In this document: one piece after another, positions 44,156-52,509 of the stretch | Position numbering within the stretch: position 1 is the first letter of the stretch | Layout of the letters: each line of letters starts with the position of its first letter | Origin: Bacteroidetes bacterium UBA7674 | Lineage (GTDB): Bacteria > Bacteroidota > Bacteroidia > Chitinophagales > Chitinophagaceae | Assembly (NCBI GenBank): GCA_002483105.1 | Contig: DLHG01000001.1 | Location: 186,001 to 250,000, forward strand | Reading direction: 5' to 3' | Length of the DNA stretch: 64,000 nucleotides | Translations under genes and position numbers: made by a program | The notes under the pieces: generated by a model | Seen by the model: only the letters and a program-made list of their open reading frames with translations | Told to the model about the DNA's origin: nothing | Database searches by the model: none

Positions 44156-46354
44156 CTATTTGCTTTGAGTTTCCTTTTGTTGCAGTTTTATATCTGTGCC
44201 CATTCGTTGCAGATATGCTATAAGGGCTATTATCTCCTTGTCACTTTTCGTCTTTATATTGTCCTTAGCAAGATTTGCCGCAATGCCATCTGCCTGTTTC
44301 ATCAGTTCGCTATTGGCTATCTTATCGTAGCCTGCAGGATAAGGAACACCCAGTGTCTGCATGGCCCGTATCCTTGCACCTGTTGATGCTGTATCTATTA
44401 CATTGTCGAACAGCCATTGATAGTTAGGCATTATAGAGTTAGGCGACATACTGGTTGGTTCATACATGTGGTTGTAGTGCCAGCTGTCAGGATACTTGCC
44501 TCCTATTCTCGCCAGGTCAGGACCGGTACGTTTACTTCCCCATTGGAACGGATGATCATACACGAACTCCCCCGCCTTGGAATACTCACCGTATCTCGCC
44601 ACTTCACTACGGAAAGGACGAATCATCTGGCTATGACAGTTATAGCAACCCTCCTTCACATATATATCACGTCCGTGCAATTCCAGCGGTGTATATGGCT
44701 TCACACTGCTGATGGTCGGGATGTTAGATTTTACCATGAAGGTGGGTATGATCTCTATCAATCCGCCAATACCTACTACTATCAGGCTAAATACCATCAG
44801 TTGTACCGGGCGACGTTCTATCCACCTGTGCCAGTGGTGCTTGCCATCATCCAGGTATACTTTGGTCAATGGTGCAGCCTCAGCAGCTTCATCATTCAGA
44901 ACATCTCCTTTACGGATTGTTTTGTATAAGTTATAGCCCATCATCAGAGCTCCTATCAGGAACAGTGTTCCGCCGATACCACGTGCTGCATAGAAAGGTC
45001 TCATCTGCTGCACTGTTTCCATGAACTGGTATTTCAACTGACCCTCTGCTGTAAACTCTTTCCATGCAAGGCTCTGCATAAAGCCGGCGAAGTACATAGG
45101 CACGGTGTACAGTACGATACCTAATGTTCCTATCCAGAAGTGCCAGTTAGCCAGCTTTTGTGAATAGAGTGATGTCCTGAATATCCGTGGGATCAGCCAA
45201 TACAGCATACCGAACGTTAAGAATCCATTCCAACCAAGCGCACCCACGTGCACGTGTGCAACGGTCCAGTCCGTGAAGTGACTGATAGCATTCACGCTTT
45301 TCAAACTCAGCATTGGCCCTTCGAATGTTGCCATACCGTAAGCGGTTACCGCAACTACGAAGAACTTCAGCACCACATCTTCTCTCACTTTATCCCATGC
45401 GCCTCTTAGTGTAAGCAAACCGTTCAGCATACCACCCCACGATGGAGCGAGCAACATTAAAGAGAACACTGTACCAAGCGATTGCGCCCAGTCAGGCAAT
45501 GCAGTATACAACAAGTGGTGTGGGCCTGCCCATATATAAAGAAATATCAGCGCCCAGAAGTGAATGATAGAAAGCCTGTAAGAATACACCGGTCTGTTAG
45601 CCGCCTTAGGCAGAAAGTAATACATGATGCCCAGGTAAGGTGTGGTAAGGAAAAAGGCCACGGCATTGTGTCCGTACCACCATTGTATCAACGCATCCTG
45701 CACACCTGCATACCATGAATAAGATTTCATCATGGAGAATGGTATCTCAACAGAGTTGACAATATGCAACATGGCAACGGTAACGAACGTGGCTATATAA
45801 AACCAGATGGCCACATACAAATGGCGTTCGCGGCGCTTGATAATAGTACCGAACATGTTCCAGCCGAAAGCAACCCATACTATCGCGATAAGTATATCGA
45901 TAGGCCATTCCAGTTCTGCATACTCTTTACCTGTGGTGTAGCCTGCAAGAAGCGTAACGGCCGCGAGTACGATAATGGACTGCCAGCCCCAGAAGTGGAA
46001 CTTACTCAGCTTGTCACTGAACATCCTCGCTTTACACAAACGTTGCAGCGAATAATACACCCCGGTAAAAATACCATTACCTACAAATGCGAAAATGACC
46101 GCATTGGTATGCACCGGCCTTACCCTGCCGAACGTAGTTGCCGCCATACCCATATTAAGGGCCGGGTATACTAACTGGAATGCGGCTAAAATACCTGCAA
46201 GCATCCCTACTATACCCCAAAGAACGGTAGCATAGGCAAACATCTTTACGATCTCATTATCGTAAAAGAATTTATCTAAGCCATTACTTGATTGGGTACT
46301 TGTTTTGTTGGAGCGCTTACCATCGTCGAGTGGTAACTCTTGCGTTGAACTCAT
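44156..46354 (-). CDS. ccoNO: Fused cbb3 oxidase subunits I and II
   Basis: 732 residues. The N-terminal 480 or so are the 12-helix CcoN heme-copper core, with the His ligands visible in helices such as HTNAVIFAFVGNGIF, WWYGHNAVAFFLT and HFTDWTVAHVHVGALGWNGF. After a linker comes CcoO: a membrane helix and one heme c site (EGCYNCHSQMIRPF). Fusion of the two subunits is typical of Bacteroidetes. The enzyme reduces oxygen with very high affinity in the cytoplasmic membrane, hence microaerobic use. It starts four bases after ccoS. Confidence 0.95.
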   Translation of the reverse strand: MSSTQELPLDDGKRSNKTSTQSSNGLDKFFYDNEIVKMFAYATVLWGIVGMLAGILAAFQLVYPALNMGMAATTFGRVRPVHTNAVIFAFVGNGIFTGVYYSLQRLCKARMFSDKLSKFHFWGWQSIIVLAAVTLLAGYTTGKEYAELEWPIDILIAIVWVAFGWNMFGTIIKRRERHLYVAIWFYIATFVTVAMLHIVNSVEIPFSMMKSYSWYAGVQDALIQWWYGHNAVAFFLTTPYLGIMYYFLPKAANRPVYSYRLSIIHFWALIFLYIWAGPHHLLYTALPDWAQSLGTVFSLMLLAPSWGGMLNGLLTLRGAWDKVREDVVLKFFVVAVTAYGMATFEGPMLSLKSVNAISHFTDWTVAHVHVGALGWNGFLTFGMLYWLIPRIFRTSLYSQKLANWHFWIGTLGIVLYTVPMYFAGFMQSLAWKEFTAEGQLKYQFMETVQQMRPFYAARGIGGTLFLIGALMMGYNLYKTIRKGDVLNDEAAEAAPLTKVYLDDGKHHWHRWIERRPVQLMVFSLIVVGIGGLIEIIPTFMVKSNIPTISSVKPYTPLELHGRDIYVKEGCYNCHSQMIRPFRSEVARYGEYSKAGEFVYDHPFQWGSKRTGPDLARIGGKYPDSWHYNHMYEPTSMSPNSIMPNYQWLFDNVIDTASTGARIRAMQTLGVPYPAGYDKIANSELMKQADGIAANLAKDNIKTKSDKEIIALIAYLQRMGTDIKLQQKETQSK

Positions 46355-46358
46355 GTAA

Positions 46359-46523
46359 TTATACTTTATTCGTTGATTGTTTTACTTCGTCATCATACAA
46401 CATTCTCATAGCGGAACCTTCCTTGTCTTCAAACTGGTCTGACCGTACACTCCAAATGAATGCCCCTAAAAAAGCGCCCGCTACCGCTATACTTGCTACT
46501 ACCAGGACATAAAAAGCACTCAT
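46359..46523 (-). CDS. ccoS: CcoS cbb3 assembly protein
   Basis: A 54-codon frame on the minus strand with ATG at 46523 and stop at 46359. One helix (about 4-24) is followed by IWSVRSDQFEDKEGSAMRMLYDDE, the CcoS signature (SVRSGQFDDLEGPA...DD in other species). CcoS is needed for copper insertion into the oxidase. First gene of the structural operon; the FNR-type site at 46594-46609 lies 71-86 bases upstream. Confidence 0.9.
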   Translation of the reverse strand: MSAFYVLVVASIAVAGAFLGAFIWSVRSDQFEDKEGSAMRMLYDDEVKQSTNKV

Positions 46524-46593
46524 AATTCTGCTATTTGAAACTCAAAACTACTACCCGTCGCATGACGATACTATGACTGCACTCAAGCAAAAA

Positions 46594-46609
46594 GATGATT
46601 AAAATCATC
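46594..46609 (-). promoter_or_regulatory. FNR-type operator before ccoS
   Basis: GATGAT-TAAA-ATCATC, a perfect palindrome with core TGAT-N4-ATCA. It touches the stop codon of ccoI. A degenerate -7 element (TAGTATCG, 46566-46573) lies one base off the standard distance. It would activate the ccoSNOQP operon under low oxygen. Confidence 0.6.
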
Positions 46610-49079
46610 ACTTTCCTGGGGCGGCCGAATTGCTTTTTAAAGAAAGACCAAAACGCATAGCGACAAGACTACCTAAGCCGGTTGTAATAAGTACAATGCT
46701 GATGGTGCTCACGGGCATTAGAATGGCCGCGATCATCGGGCTCATCTTCCCCTGTACAGAAATGTACAGGCCTGCAATATTGTAAATAATGGAAATAATG
46801 AAACTCGTTGCGATGATTACCCGTGCCGACCTCGCCAGCCTCATCATTGAAGGGAAAAGCGCGAATTTATTGGCGTCTAAAATTGCGTCGCAGGATGGAG
46901 TAAAATTATTGATATCGTCAGCCAGTGTAATACCAACATTGCTTTGCTGCAAAGCACCGGCATCATTTAGTCCATCACCCAGCATCAACACTTTTGCTCC
47001 TTTAGCCTGTAGTTTCTCTATATAGTGAAGTTTGTCTATTGGTTTCTGCTCAAAAAGCATTGCGCTGGATAAACTGAACAAACTCTTAACCATGTCTTTC
47101 TGACGATCATTGTCACCCGAAAGCAATGACATTGAATAGGACTTGCGTAGCTTTTGCAACATTATCGGAACGGGCTTCCGCACATCAGAAGTAATAGAGA
47201 AGGCAGTCACTTTATTATTGATACGGACGTAAACCGTACCCTGTTCTCTTTCCTTCCCTTCTCCGGGCACCCCTATAAACTTGGCTGACCCCACCAATAT
47301 CCTATCGGTGCAGATGTACGCCTCTATCCCTTTGCCCGCAGTTTCCTTCCAGCCGGAAAGACTGATAGCGGCGCGCGGGCCAATGTATGTTGCCAATGCA
47401 CGGCTATAAGGATGTTTACTGGATGCAATAGTAGCTGCCAGCCAATCCTTTTCCATTTCGCTCAGCTGGTGCCCTACATACTCTATATGAGTACTACCCT
47501 GTGTAAGCGTGCCTGTTTTGTCAAATACTATATGATCTATCTTTCCAAGTTGTTCTATTACCGTAGCATCCCTGAGGAATAGCCCGTTGTTACTGAATAT
47601 ACGCAACAGGTTACCATTGGTATAAGTGGTGGACAATAAAAGCGCACATGGGCACGCTACAATAAGCATCGCCGAAACCGACGGAAGAATTTTCGACGGG
47701 TCATTGATCGCCCAGTATACTGCTGCAATGGCAGCTAAAGTCAAAAGCACATAAGTGAAATACCGGCTCAAAACATGCGTCACACTGTTTGCATCATTTT
47801 GACGGCTCTTATTCTTTGAGAAAGAAAAGTGGTTCCATAGTGAAGTCAGGTAGCTTGCTGCCACGGGTTTCGTTACTTCCATGGTGAGTTGCTCCCCTAC
47901 CTGCCTTCCACCGGCATACACCAGGCCGCCAACTTCTATTCCCACCGGCTCACTTTCTCCTGTCACAAAGCTGTAGTCCACATTGGCGTGTCCCTTTATC
48001 ACTACTCCGTCGGCAGGTATTATTTCATCATTATGCAGTTGCACTACGTCCTTCTCTTTAAGGTCTCTTATGCTTCTGTTTTCTATGCCAGATGGTATCA
48101 GTACATTCACCGCTATCGGGAAATATGCTTTGTAGTCTCTGTGGAAGGAAATAGACCTGTACGTCCGTTCCTGCACTACACGGCCTACCAGCATAAAAAA
48201 CACGATGCCGCTCATGCTGTCAAGAAAACCGCTACCCGAACCACTCAATATTTCGTAAACACTACGGGTAAACGTTATCAACAGCGCCAATGCTATAGGT
48301 GCGTCAATATTGAGCATTCTTTGTTTAATACCCTTCCAGGCAGAGATAAAAAATTCAGACCCGCTATAAAAGAAAGCAGGCAGTGAAAGGAGCAAACTGA
48401 ACATTCTGAACAACTGCGCGTACTTATGCTCAATGGATGCATCGCCCGACAAATACTCAGGAAAACTAAGCATCATAATATTACCAAAACAAAACCCTGC
48501 TATCCCTAGTTTGTAGATCAGCTTTTTGTTGTAGGTCTTACGCTCTTTGCCGTCTGCATCGTCAAGGCTTATATACGGCTCATACCCAATGGTAGCCATT
48601 AGTTCAGCCACCTTTCTTAAGCTCACTATATCCTTCCGGAATCTTATGGTCACCTCTTTAGTGCTGAAATTCAGCCTGCTCTCTGTTATCCCCGGCTCCA
48701 TCCGGTTCATGTGTTCCATTAACCACATGCAGGAACTGCAATGAACGCCCGGTATATACAGCGTCACTATTACATTCTTCCCGTCGTTGAACTTGTATAG
48801 CTTTGATGCTATCTCCTCATTGTCCAGGTAAGAGAACTTATCATTTCTCACAGGTTTTATCTGCGACAACCCCGGATGCGATTGCAACTTATAATAATCG
48901 CAAAGGCCGTTCTCATTAAGTATTTCATACACCAGTTTGCAACCCTCACAGCAAAACGCCTTATCCTCAATAGCAATACCTTGGGTAATACATAGCGTGC
49001 CGCAATGGTAGCATACCGGCTCTTTCTGCAAAGGCCGTTCTATGATCACCGTGCTCTTATTGCGGCTAACTGTGGGCAT
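46608..49079 (-). CDS. ccoI: CcoI/FixI copper-transporting P-type ATPase
   Basis: 823 residues. An N-terminal Cys-rich domain (CYHCGTLC, then FCCEGCKLVYEIL) precedes an HMA domain with CSSC, eight membrane helices with the transport motif CPCALLLS, the phosphorylation motif DKTGTLTQG, and the hinge GDGLNDAGAL. This is the FixI/CcoI type that exports copper needed by the oxidase. The last codons overlap the FNR-type operator for ccoS, so ccoI is probably in a separate upstream transcription unit with the Cys-rich gene at 49066-49590. Confidence 0.93.
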   Translation of the reverse strand: MPTVSRNKSTVIIERPLQKEPVCYHCGTLCITQGIAIEDKAFCCEGCKLVYEILNENGLCDYYKLQSHPGLSQIKPVRNDKFSYLDNEEIASKLYKFNDGKNVIVTLYIPGVHCSSCMWLMEHMNRMEPGITESRLNFSTKEVTIRFRKDIVSLRKVAELMATIGYEPYISLDDADGKERKTYNKKLIYKLGIAGFCFGNIMMLSFPEYLSGDASIEHKYAQLFRMFSLLLSLPAFFYSGSEFFISAWKGIKQRMLNIDAPIALALLITFTRSVYEILSGSGSGFLDSMSGIVFFMLVGRVVQERTYRSISFHRDYKAYFPIAVNVLIPSGIENRSIRDLKEKDVVQLHNDEIIPADGVVIKGHANVDYSFVTGESEPVGIEVGGLVYAGGRQVGEQLTMEVTKPVAASYLTSLWNHFSFSKNKSRQNDANSVTHVLSRYFTYVLLTLAAIAAVYWAINDPSKILPSVSAMLIVACPCALLLSTTYTNGNLLRIFSNNGLFLRDATVIEQLGKIDHIVFDKTGTLTQGSTHIEYVGHQLSEMEKDWLAATIASSKHPYSRALATYIGPRAAISLSGWKETAGKGIEAYICTDRILVGSAKFIGVPGEGKEREQGTVYVRINNKVTAFSITSDVRKPVPIMLQKLRKSYSMSLLSGDNDRQKDMVKSLFSLSSAMLFEQKPIDKLHYIEKLQAKGAKVLMLGDGLNDAGALQQSNVGITLADDINNFTPSCDAILDANKFALFPSMMRLARSARVIIATSFIISIIYNIAGLYISVQGKMSPMIAAILMPVSTISIVLITTGLGSLVAMRFGLSLKSNSAAPGK

Positions 49080-49590
49080 TTATATTCTTTTGCGCGTACT
49101 GTATCGCCGGAATGAGACTGCTTTCCTCCTGCACCGAAAGTGCATCGAGCAAAATAACCATCAGGTCTGCCGCATTCTTCAGCCAAAGCACTATACTATC
49201 CATTTCTTCGTTGTAAAGCGCATCAAATTCCTGCTGTATATAGGCGGAAGTGTTTTGCACCTTTTTTAATGAAGCGGCAAATTCAATCAGTCTTAGTGTA
49301 TGTTGCATATCACAATTGCCGGAACAGTTAGCGCAATCATGCCCCGTCCGGCTTTTTTCAGACAACTCCTGCAGGTAAGGGATGTACACATTCTTTCTTT
49401 CCTCCACAAATAACCTTACTTCCGTAGCCAATGAAGAACTGTGACTAATCAACTCGGTTACGTGAAGCTTATTTTCACTTATCTCAAGACAGGTATTAAT
49501 GTTGTCGCATAGCTTATCTAATAGGGCATAGTATCTTACAGAAGTCTCATTGATAACCTCAGAAAGGTTAGAATCCGGCCGTGTGGTCAT
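49066..49590 (-). CDS. Helical protein with Cys cluster upstream of ccoI
   Basis: 174 residues from the ATG at 49590, supported by a perfect -7 element TACTTTTG at 49612-49619; an ATG at 49635 would start inside that promoter. The protein is mostly helical, with a single Cys cluster HDCANCSGNCDMQH at about residues 98-111. No family is recognised. It overlaps ccoI by 14 bases, so the two are coupled, and it may bind metal or take part in copper handling. Confidence 0.65.
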   Translation of the reverse strand: MTTRPDSNLSEVINETSVRYYALLDKLCDNINTCLEISENKLHVTELISHSSSLATEVRLFVEERKNVYIPYLQELSEKSRTGHDCANCSGNCDMQHTLRLIEFAASLKKVQNTSAYIQQEFDALYNEEMDSIVLWLKNAADLMVILLDALSVQEESSLIPAIQYAQKNINAHS

Positions 49591-49611
49591 TTGCTTGTGT
49601 CTATTTACCAG

Positions 49612-49619
49612 CAAAAGTA
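49612..49619 (-). promoter_or_regulatory. -7 element TACTTTTG of the Cys-rich gene and ccoI
   Basis: A perfect match to TAnnTTTG on the minus strand. A half-site ATGAT (49642-49646) lies at the standard operator distance, but its second half is degenerate (ACGGC). Confidence 0.5.
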
Positions 49620-49664
49620 TACAGCCGGGGGACACCGTCTAATGATCCTGACGGCTTAAAAAGA

Positions 49665-49676
49665 TGATCTTCGTCA
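49665..49676. promoter_or_regulatory. FNR-type operator (TGAT-CTTC-GTCA)
   Basis: Extended form ATGAT-CTTC-GTCAT. It lies in the gap between the divergent Cys-rich/ccoI unit and the coiled-coil gene. A weak -7-like TATATTGC at 49700 on the plus strand is at the standard distance. Confidence 0.5.
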
Positions 49677-49712
49677 TTCTTTCACTCATGAACGCTTGAT
49701 ATATTGCAACGA

Positions 49713-49724
49713 TGATGAGTATCA
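49713..49724. promoter_or_regulatory. FNR-type operator (TGAT-GAGT-ATCA)
   Basis: Second full core palindrome of this gap, 48 bases from the first. No -7 element was found at the standard distance on either strand. Confidence 0.45.
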
Positions 49725-49731
49725 CTCTTTT

Positions 49732-49752
49732 CATTGATCGTAGTTATCAATG
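49732..49752. promoter_or_regulatory. Wider palindrome CATTGAT-N7-ATCAATG
   Basis: Seven-base arms around a seven-base spacer. It is centred about 41 bases upstream of the start predicted from a TAttTTTA -7-like element at 49770-49777. The spacer is too wide for a standard FNR site. Confidence 0.4.
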
Positions 49753-49794
49753 AGGTTATGAAAGGACGATATTTTTACATGAATAAATTTGAAG

Positions 49795-50181
49795 ATGCAA
49801 GCCACAATGGGGGACAGCTACAAAAATACTAACCTGGAACAACAGATGTTACACGAGCTTGATACTTGGCATCGAACACTGAACTATATTCAGCAAGAGA
49901 ATATACATTTAAAGAACAGGCTCTCAGAAATTATAAAAAACGGCATGGACGATACGCTGCTGGAGCAGGTAGAGTATTTTCAGAATCAATTTCTGAACAA
50001 GGATGCTATTATCACGTTGCTAAGGCAGGATATAAATATAGAACGAGGTCTGGATGGGAGTCTGCCAAATAAGAAAAACTGGAAAAAACACGACAAACTC
50101 AGAAAGGACATGGTAATGATGGAGGCTGAGTTTAACAAGCTGAAATTCGACTTCAATGAGTATCTGTCACAGTCGCTTTAA
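49795..50181 (+). CDS. Coiled-coil cytoplasmic protein
   Basis: 128 residues from the ATG at 49795 (a second ATG at 49807 is possible; a TTG at 49789 is less likely). The whole protein is predicted helical and charged, with heptad-like spacing (about 10-60 and 95-125). No family is recognised. It diverges from the ccoI unit, with several FNR-type sites between, and its stop overlaps that of the receiver-CRP gene by four bases. Confidence 0.6.
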   Translation: MQATMGDSYKNTNLEQQMLHELDTWHRTLNYIQQENIHLKNRLSEIIKNGMDDTLLEQVEYFQNQFLNKDAIITLLRQDINIERGLDGSLPNKKNWKKHDKLRKDMVMMEAEFNKLKFDFNEYLSQSL

Positions 50182-51233
50182 TTAAGCAGGTTGGCCAGTT
50201 TCTTCTCATTCAGTATGTAAATGTCTCCCTGCTTTATGTCAATCAGCTTTTCGTCTTTGAAATCGCTCAGTGTGCGTATTACTGACTCTTTCGCTGTGCC
50301 CGCAATATTGGCAAGATTTTCCCTGCTTATATCAATAGAATAGTTCTCAACCCCCTTACCATATTTGGCATACAGAGACAACAGGGCATCAGCAACCTTC
50401 TTTCTCAGTGAATTATAGGCTATACTCAGCAACTGCTGTTCCTTTTCGGTCACATTATTAGCCAGCAACTGGATAAATTTTTGCATTACATGCCTGTTGT
50501 TGTTGATCAGGTTGTCAAAGTCCTCCTTGGGAATTACCGCGAGTTCTGCTGCCTCAAGTGCTTCAGCCGTCTCTTTATAAGTGGTATTCTCCAGCATCGC
50601 TATAAAACCAAAAAAATCACCTTCATTGTACAACGCCGTCACCAACTCCTTACCATCATCATTTGTTTTGTACACCTTTACTTTACCGGACTGTACATAA
50701 TACATCCTGTAAGGATGATTGCCTTCGGAATATATTACTTGCTTCTTCTTGAATAATGTGGTATCCCTGTTGTCGGCAAATGTCTTAAGGGCATCTTTAC
50801 CTCCCGCACTCTCTATAAGTTCATTCACCCCTTGCAGGCCGGTGGCGATTTCCTGTTTTATTATATCAGCCTTCCTGAGCCGCGCTTCTATTGCATTGAG
50901 CAGTTCTGTACCGTTAAATGGTTTTGTGATATAGTCATCAGCTCCAAGCTCCATGCCTTTTCTTATTTCACCACGCTCAGCCTTTGCCGTAAGAAAAATA
51001 AAGGGAATATTATTGGTGTCACTATTCTTTTGCAGCATATGTATTACGCCATAACCATCCAGCACGGGCATCATTATATCGCACACTATAAGATCAGGCT
51101 TGTGTTCTACGGCAAGTGCAACCCCTGCTTTACCATCAGGAGCTGTAAATACCTTGTAGTTAGACATTTCAAGGATCTCCGCCATATTCTCACGGATATC
51201 CTCATTATCCTCTATTAACAGGATCGTTTTCAT
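50178..51233 (-). CDS. Receiver-CRP fusion transcription regulator
   Basis: 351 residues: receiver domain (about 1-120; acidic pocket EDNED, phosphoacceptor Asp in DLIVCDIMMP, Thr in FLTAKA, Lys in ITKPF), a linker, a cyclic-nucleotide-binding-type sensor domain (about 150-265) and a CRP/FNR winged helix (about 275-351). The recognition helix reads ENLANIAGTAKESVIRTLSDF: the Glu and Arg of FNR (ExxxR) are present, the Ser is Ile. No Cys cluster for an iron-sulfur centre, so oxygen would be sensed through the kinase. Its gene overlaps the PAS kinase by four bases. It is the best candidate to bind the TGAY-N4-RTCA sites of this region. Confidence 0.87.
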   Translation of the reverse strand: MKTILLIEDNEDIRENMAEILEMSNYKVFTAPDGKAGVALAVEHKPDLIVCDIMMPVLDGYGVIHMLQKNSDTNNIPFIFLTAKAERGEIRKGMELGADDYITKPFNGTELLNAIEARLRKADIIKQEIATGLQGVNELIESAGGKDALKTFADNRDTTLFKKKQVIYSEGNHPYRMYYVQSGKVKVYKTNDDGKELVTALYNEGDFFGFIAMLENTTYKETAEALEAAELAVIPKEDFDNLINNNRHVMQKFIQLLANNVTEKEQQLLSIAYNSLRKKVADALLSLYAKYGKGVENYSIDISRENLANIAGTAKESVIRTLSDFKDEKLIDIKQGDIYILNEKKLANLLN

Positions 51234-52399
51234 AAGTCACTTTCTTGTGATGCACTAAAATTAATAAAAAACTCAGTTCCTTCACCTGCTTTACTATTAC
51301 ATTTTATTTCTCCGTTCATTAATTCTACGTACTTCGAAACAATATGCAACCCCAATCCCGTGCCTTGGATATTAACCACATTCGTACCCCTGAAAAAACG
51401 TTCAAACAGATGTTCCTGGTCTTCCTCCGGAATGCCAATACCGGAATCTTTCACTGTAAGAAATACATCCCCATTATCCTTTACCCCCGTTTTTATCTCA
51501 ATTACCCCGTCTTCTTGCGAGAACTTGATAGCATTGGAGACAAGGTTCATTACAATATGTTTTAATAGCGATTGATCAAGGAATACGACCTCCGGACCGG
51601 TGTGGACATGACTTACTTTCTGATCTTTTTTAAAGATGGGTTGTAATTCCGCTCCCAGGTGATCCATAAACTCCTGCAGGTTAAATTCACTCAGCCGGAC
51701 CTGCATTTTCCCTTCTTCTATCTTACCCACCGACAGGAAGTCGTTCAGTATATCCGTAAGCATATTTACCGAGGAAACGATTCTTTGTATATGCCTGTCT
51801 CTTTTAGGCTGATCATCTCCGCTCACGTACTTAGACACAAGATACGCAGATGATAATATGGTGCTCAGTGGTGTCCTGAATTCATGTGACGCCATTGACA
51901 CAAAGCGTGACTTCAGCTCGTTCAGATCCTTTTCTTTTTCCAAAGCATCGGAGAGCGACTGAGTTCTTTCCTGAACCTTCTCCTCCAATTCTGCATTCAG
52001 CCTGAGCAACGCATTCTCAGATTCCTTCCGCACAGATATATCACTCACAAAGGCGATCGCGAATTTTTTCCCATCTCTATCATACGGGCTAAGGCTTACT
52101 TCTACAGGAAATTCTGTATTGTCCTTTTTTACTGCAAAGAGGTCCATCCCGGTGCCCATCGGCCTGCTATGGGCATCTCGGCCGAACTTCTCCCTGTGCT
52201 GAATATGCCTCGTCTCATAACGCCTGGGAATCAATATTTCAATTTTCTGCCCGATCAACTCTTCCTTCTCATAAAGAAACTGCTTTAAAGCAAATTCATT
52301 GATCTGCACTATTTGGCCCCTATCATCGGCTATAATAATGCCTATAGCAGCATTATTGAATAGAGCCGTCAGTTCATGATTGCTGTCAGAGAAGTGCAC
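51230..52399 (-). CDS. FixL-like PAS histidine kinase
   Basis: 389 residues from a GTG at 52399. A PAS domain (about 8-120) is followed by a coiled linker, the phosphorylation motif SHEFRTPLSTIL and the HATPase motifs (NLVSNAIKF, DSGIGI, GTGLGLHI). The PAS region has the FixL pattern: IPRRYETRHIQHREKFGRD aligns with the heme-His loop of FixL, while the Arg of FixL's GIGR is Met (GTGMDL). Heme binding is therefore possible but unproven. I prefer 52399 because the longer frame from 52492 runs through the operator and -7 element; that ATG remains possible. It is cognate to the receiver-CRP regulator. Confidence 0.82.
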   Translation of the reverse strand: MHFSDSNHELTALFNNAAIGIIIADDRGQIVQINEFALKQFLYEKEELIGQKIEILIPRRYETRHIQHREKFGRDAHSRPMGTGMDLFAVKKDNTEFPVEVSLSPYDRDGKKFAIAFVSDISVRKESENALLRLNAELEEKVQERTQSLSDALEKEKDLNELKSRFVSMASHEFRTPLSTILSSAYLVSKYVSGDDQPKRDRHIQRIVSSVNMLTDILNDFLSVGKIEEGKMQVRLSEFNLQEFMDHLGAELQPIFKKDQKVSHVHTGPEVVFLDQSLLKHIVMNLVSNAIKFSQEDGVIEIKTGVKDNGDVFLTVKDSGIGIPEEDQEHLFERFFRGTNVVNIQGTGLGLHIVSKYVELMNGEIKCNSKAGEGTEFFINFSASQESDL

Positions 52400-52417
52400 C
52401 AGTTGAATTTTATATAT

Positions 52418-52488
52418 CAAATGTAACACTCTTATCGTAAACCTATGACTTTCATCATCTTTTTTGAAAAGCAACCACGATAAATTTG
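52418..52488. promoter_or_regulatory. Divergent promoter pair sharing one FNR-type operator
   Basis: Operator ATGAC-TTTC-ATCAT (core 52446-52457). On the plus strand a perfect TAAATTTG at 52481-52488 places the operator about 42 bases upstream of the decarboxylase start. On the minus strand TACATTTG at 52418-52425 serves the kinase gene, about 38-40 bases from the operator centre. One site could therefore control both genes. Confidence 0.65.
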
Positions 52489-52509
52489 CCATCGGAACTT
52501 GAAAATATC

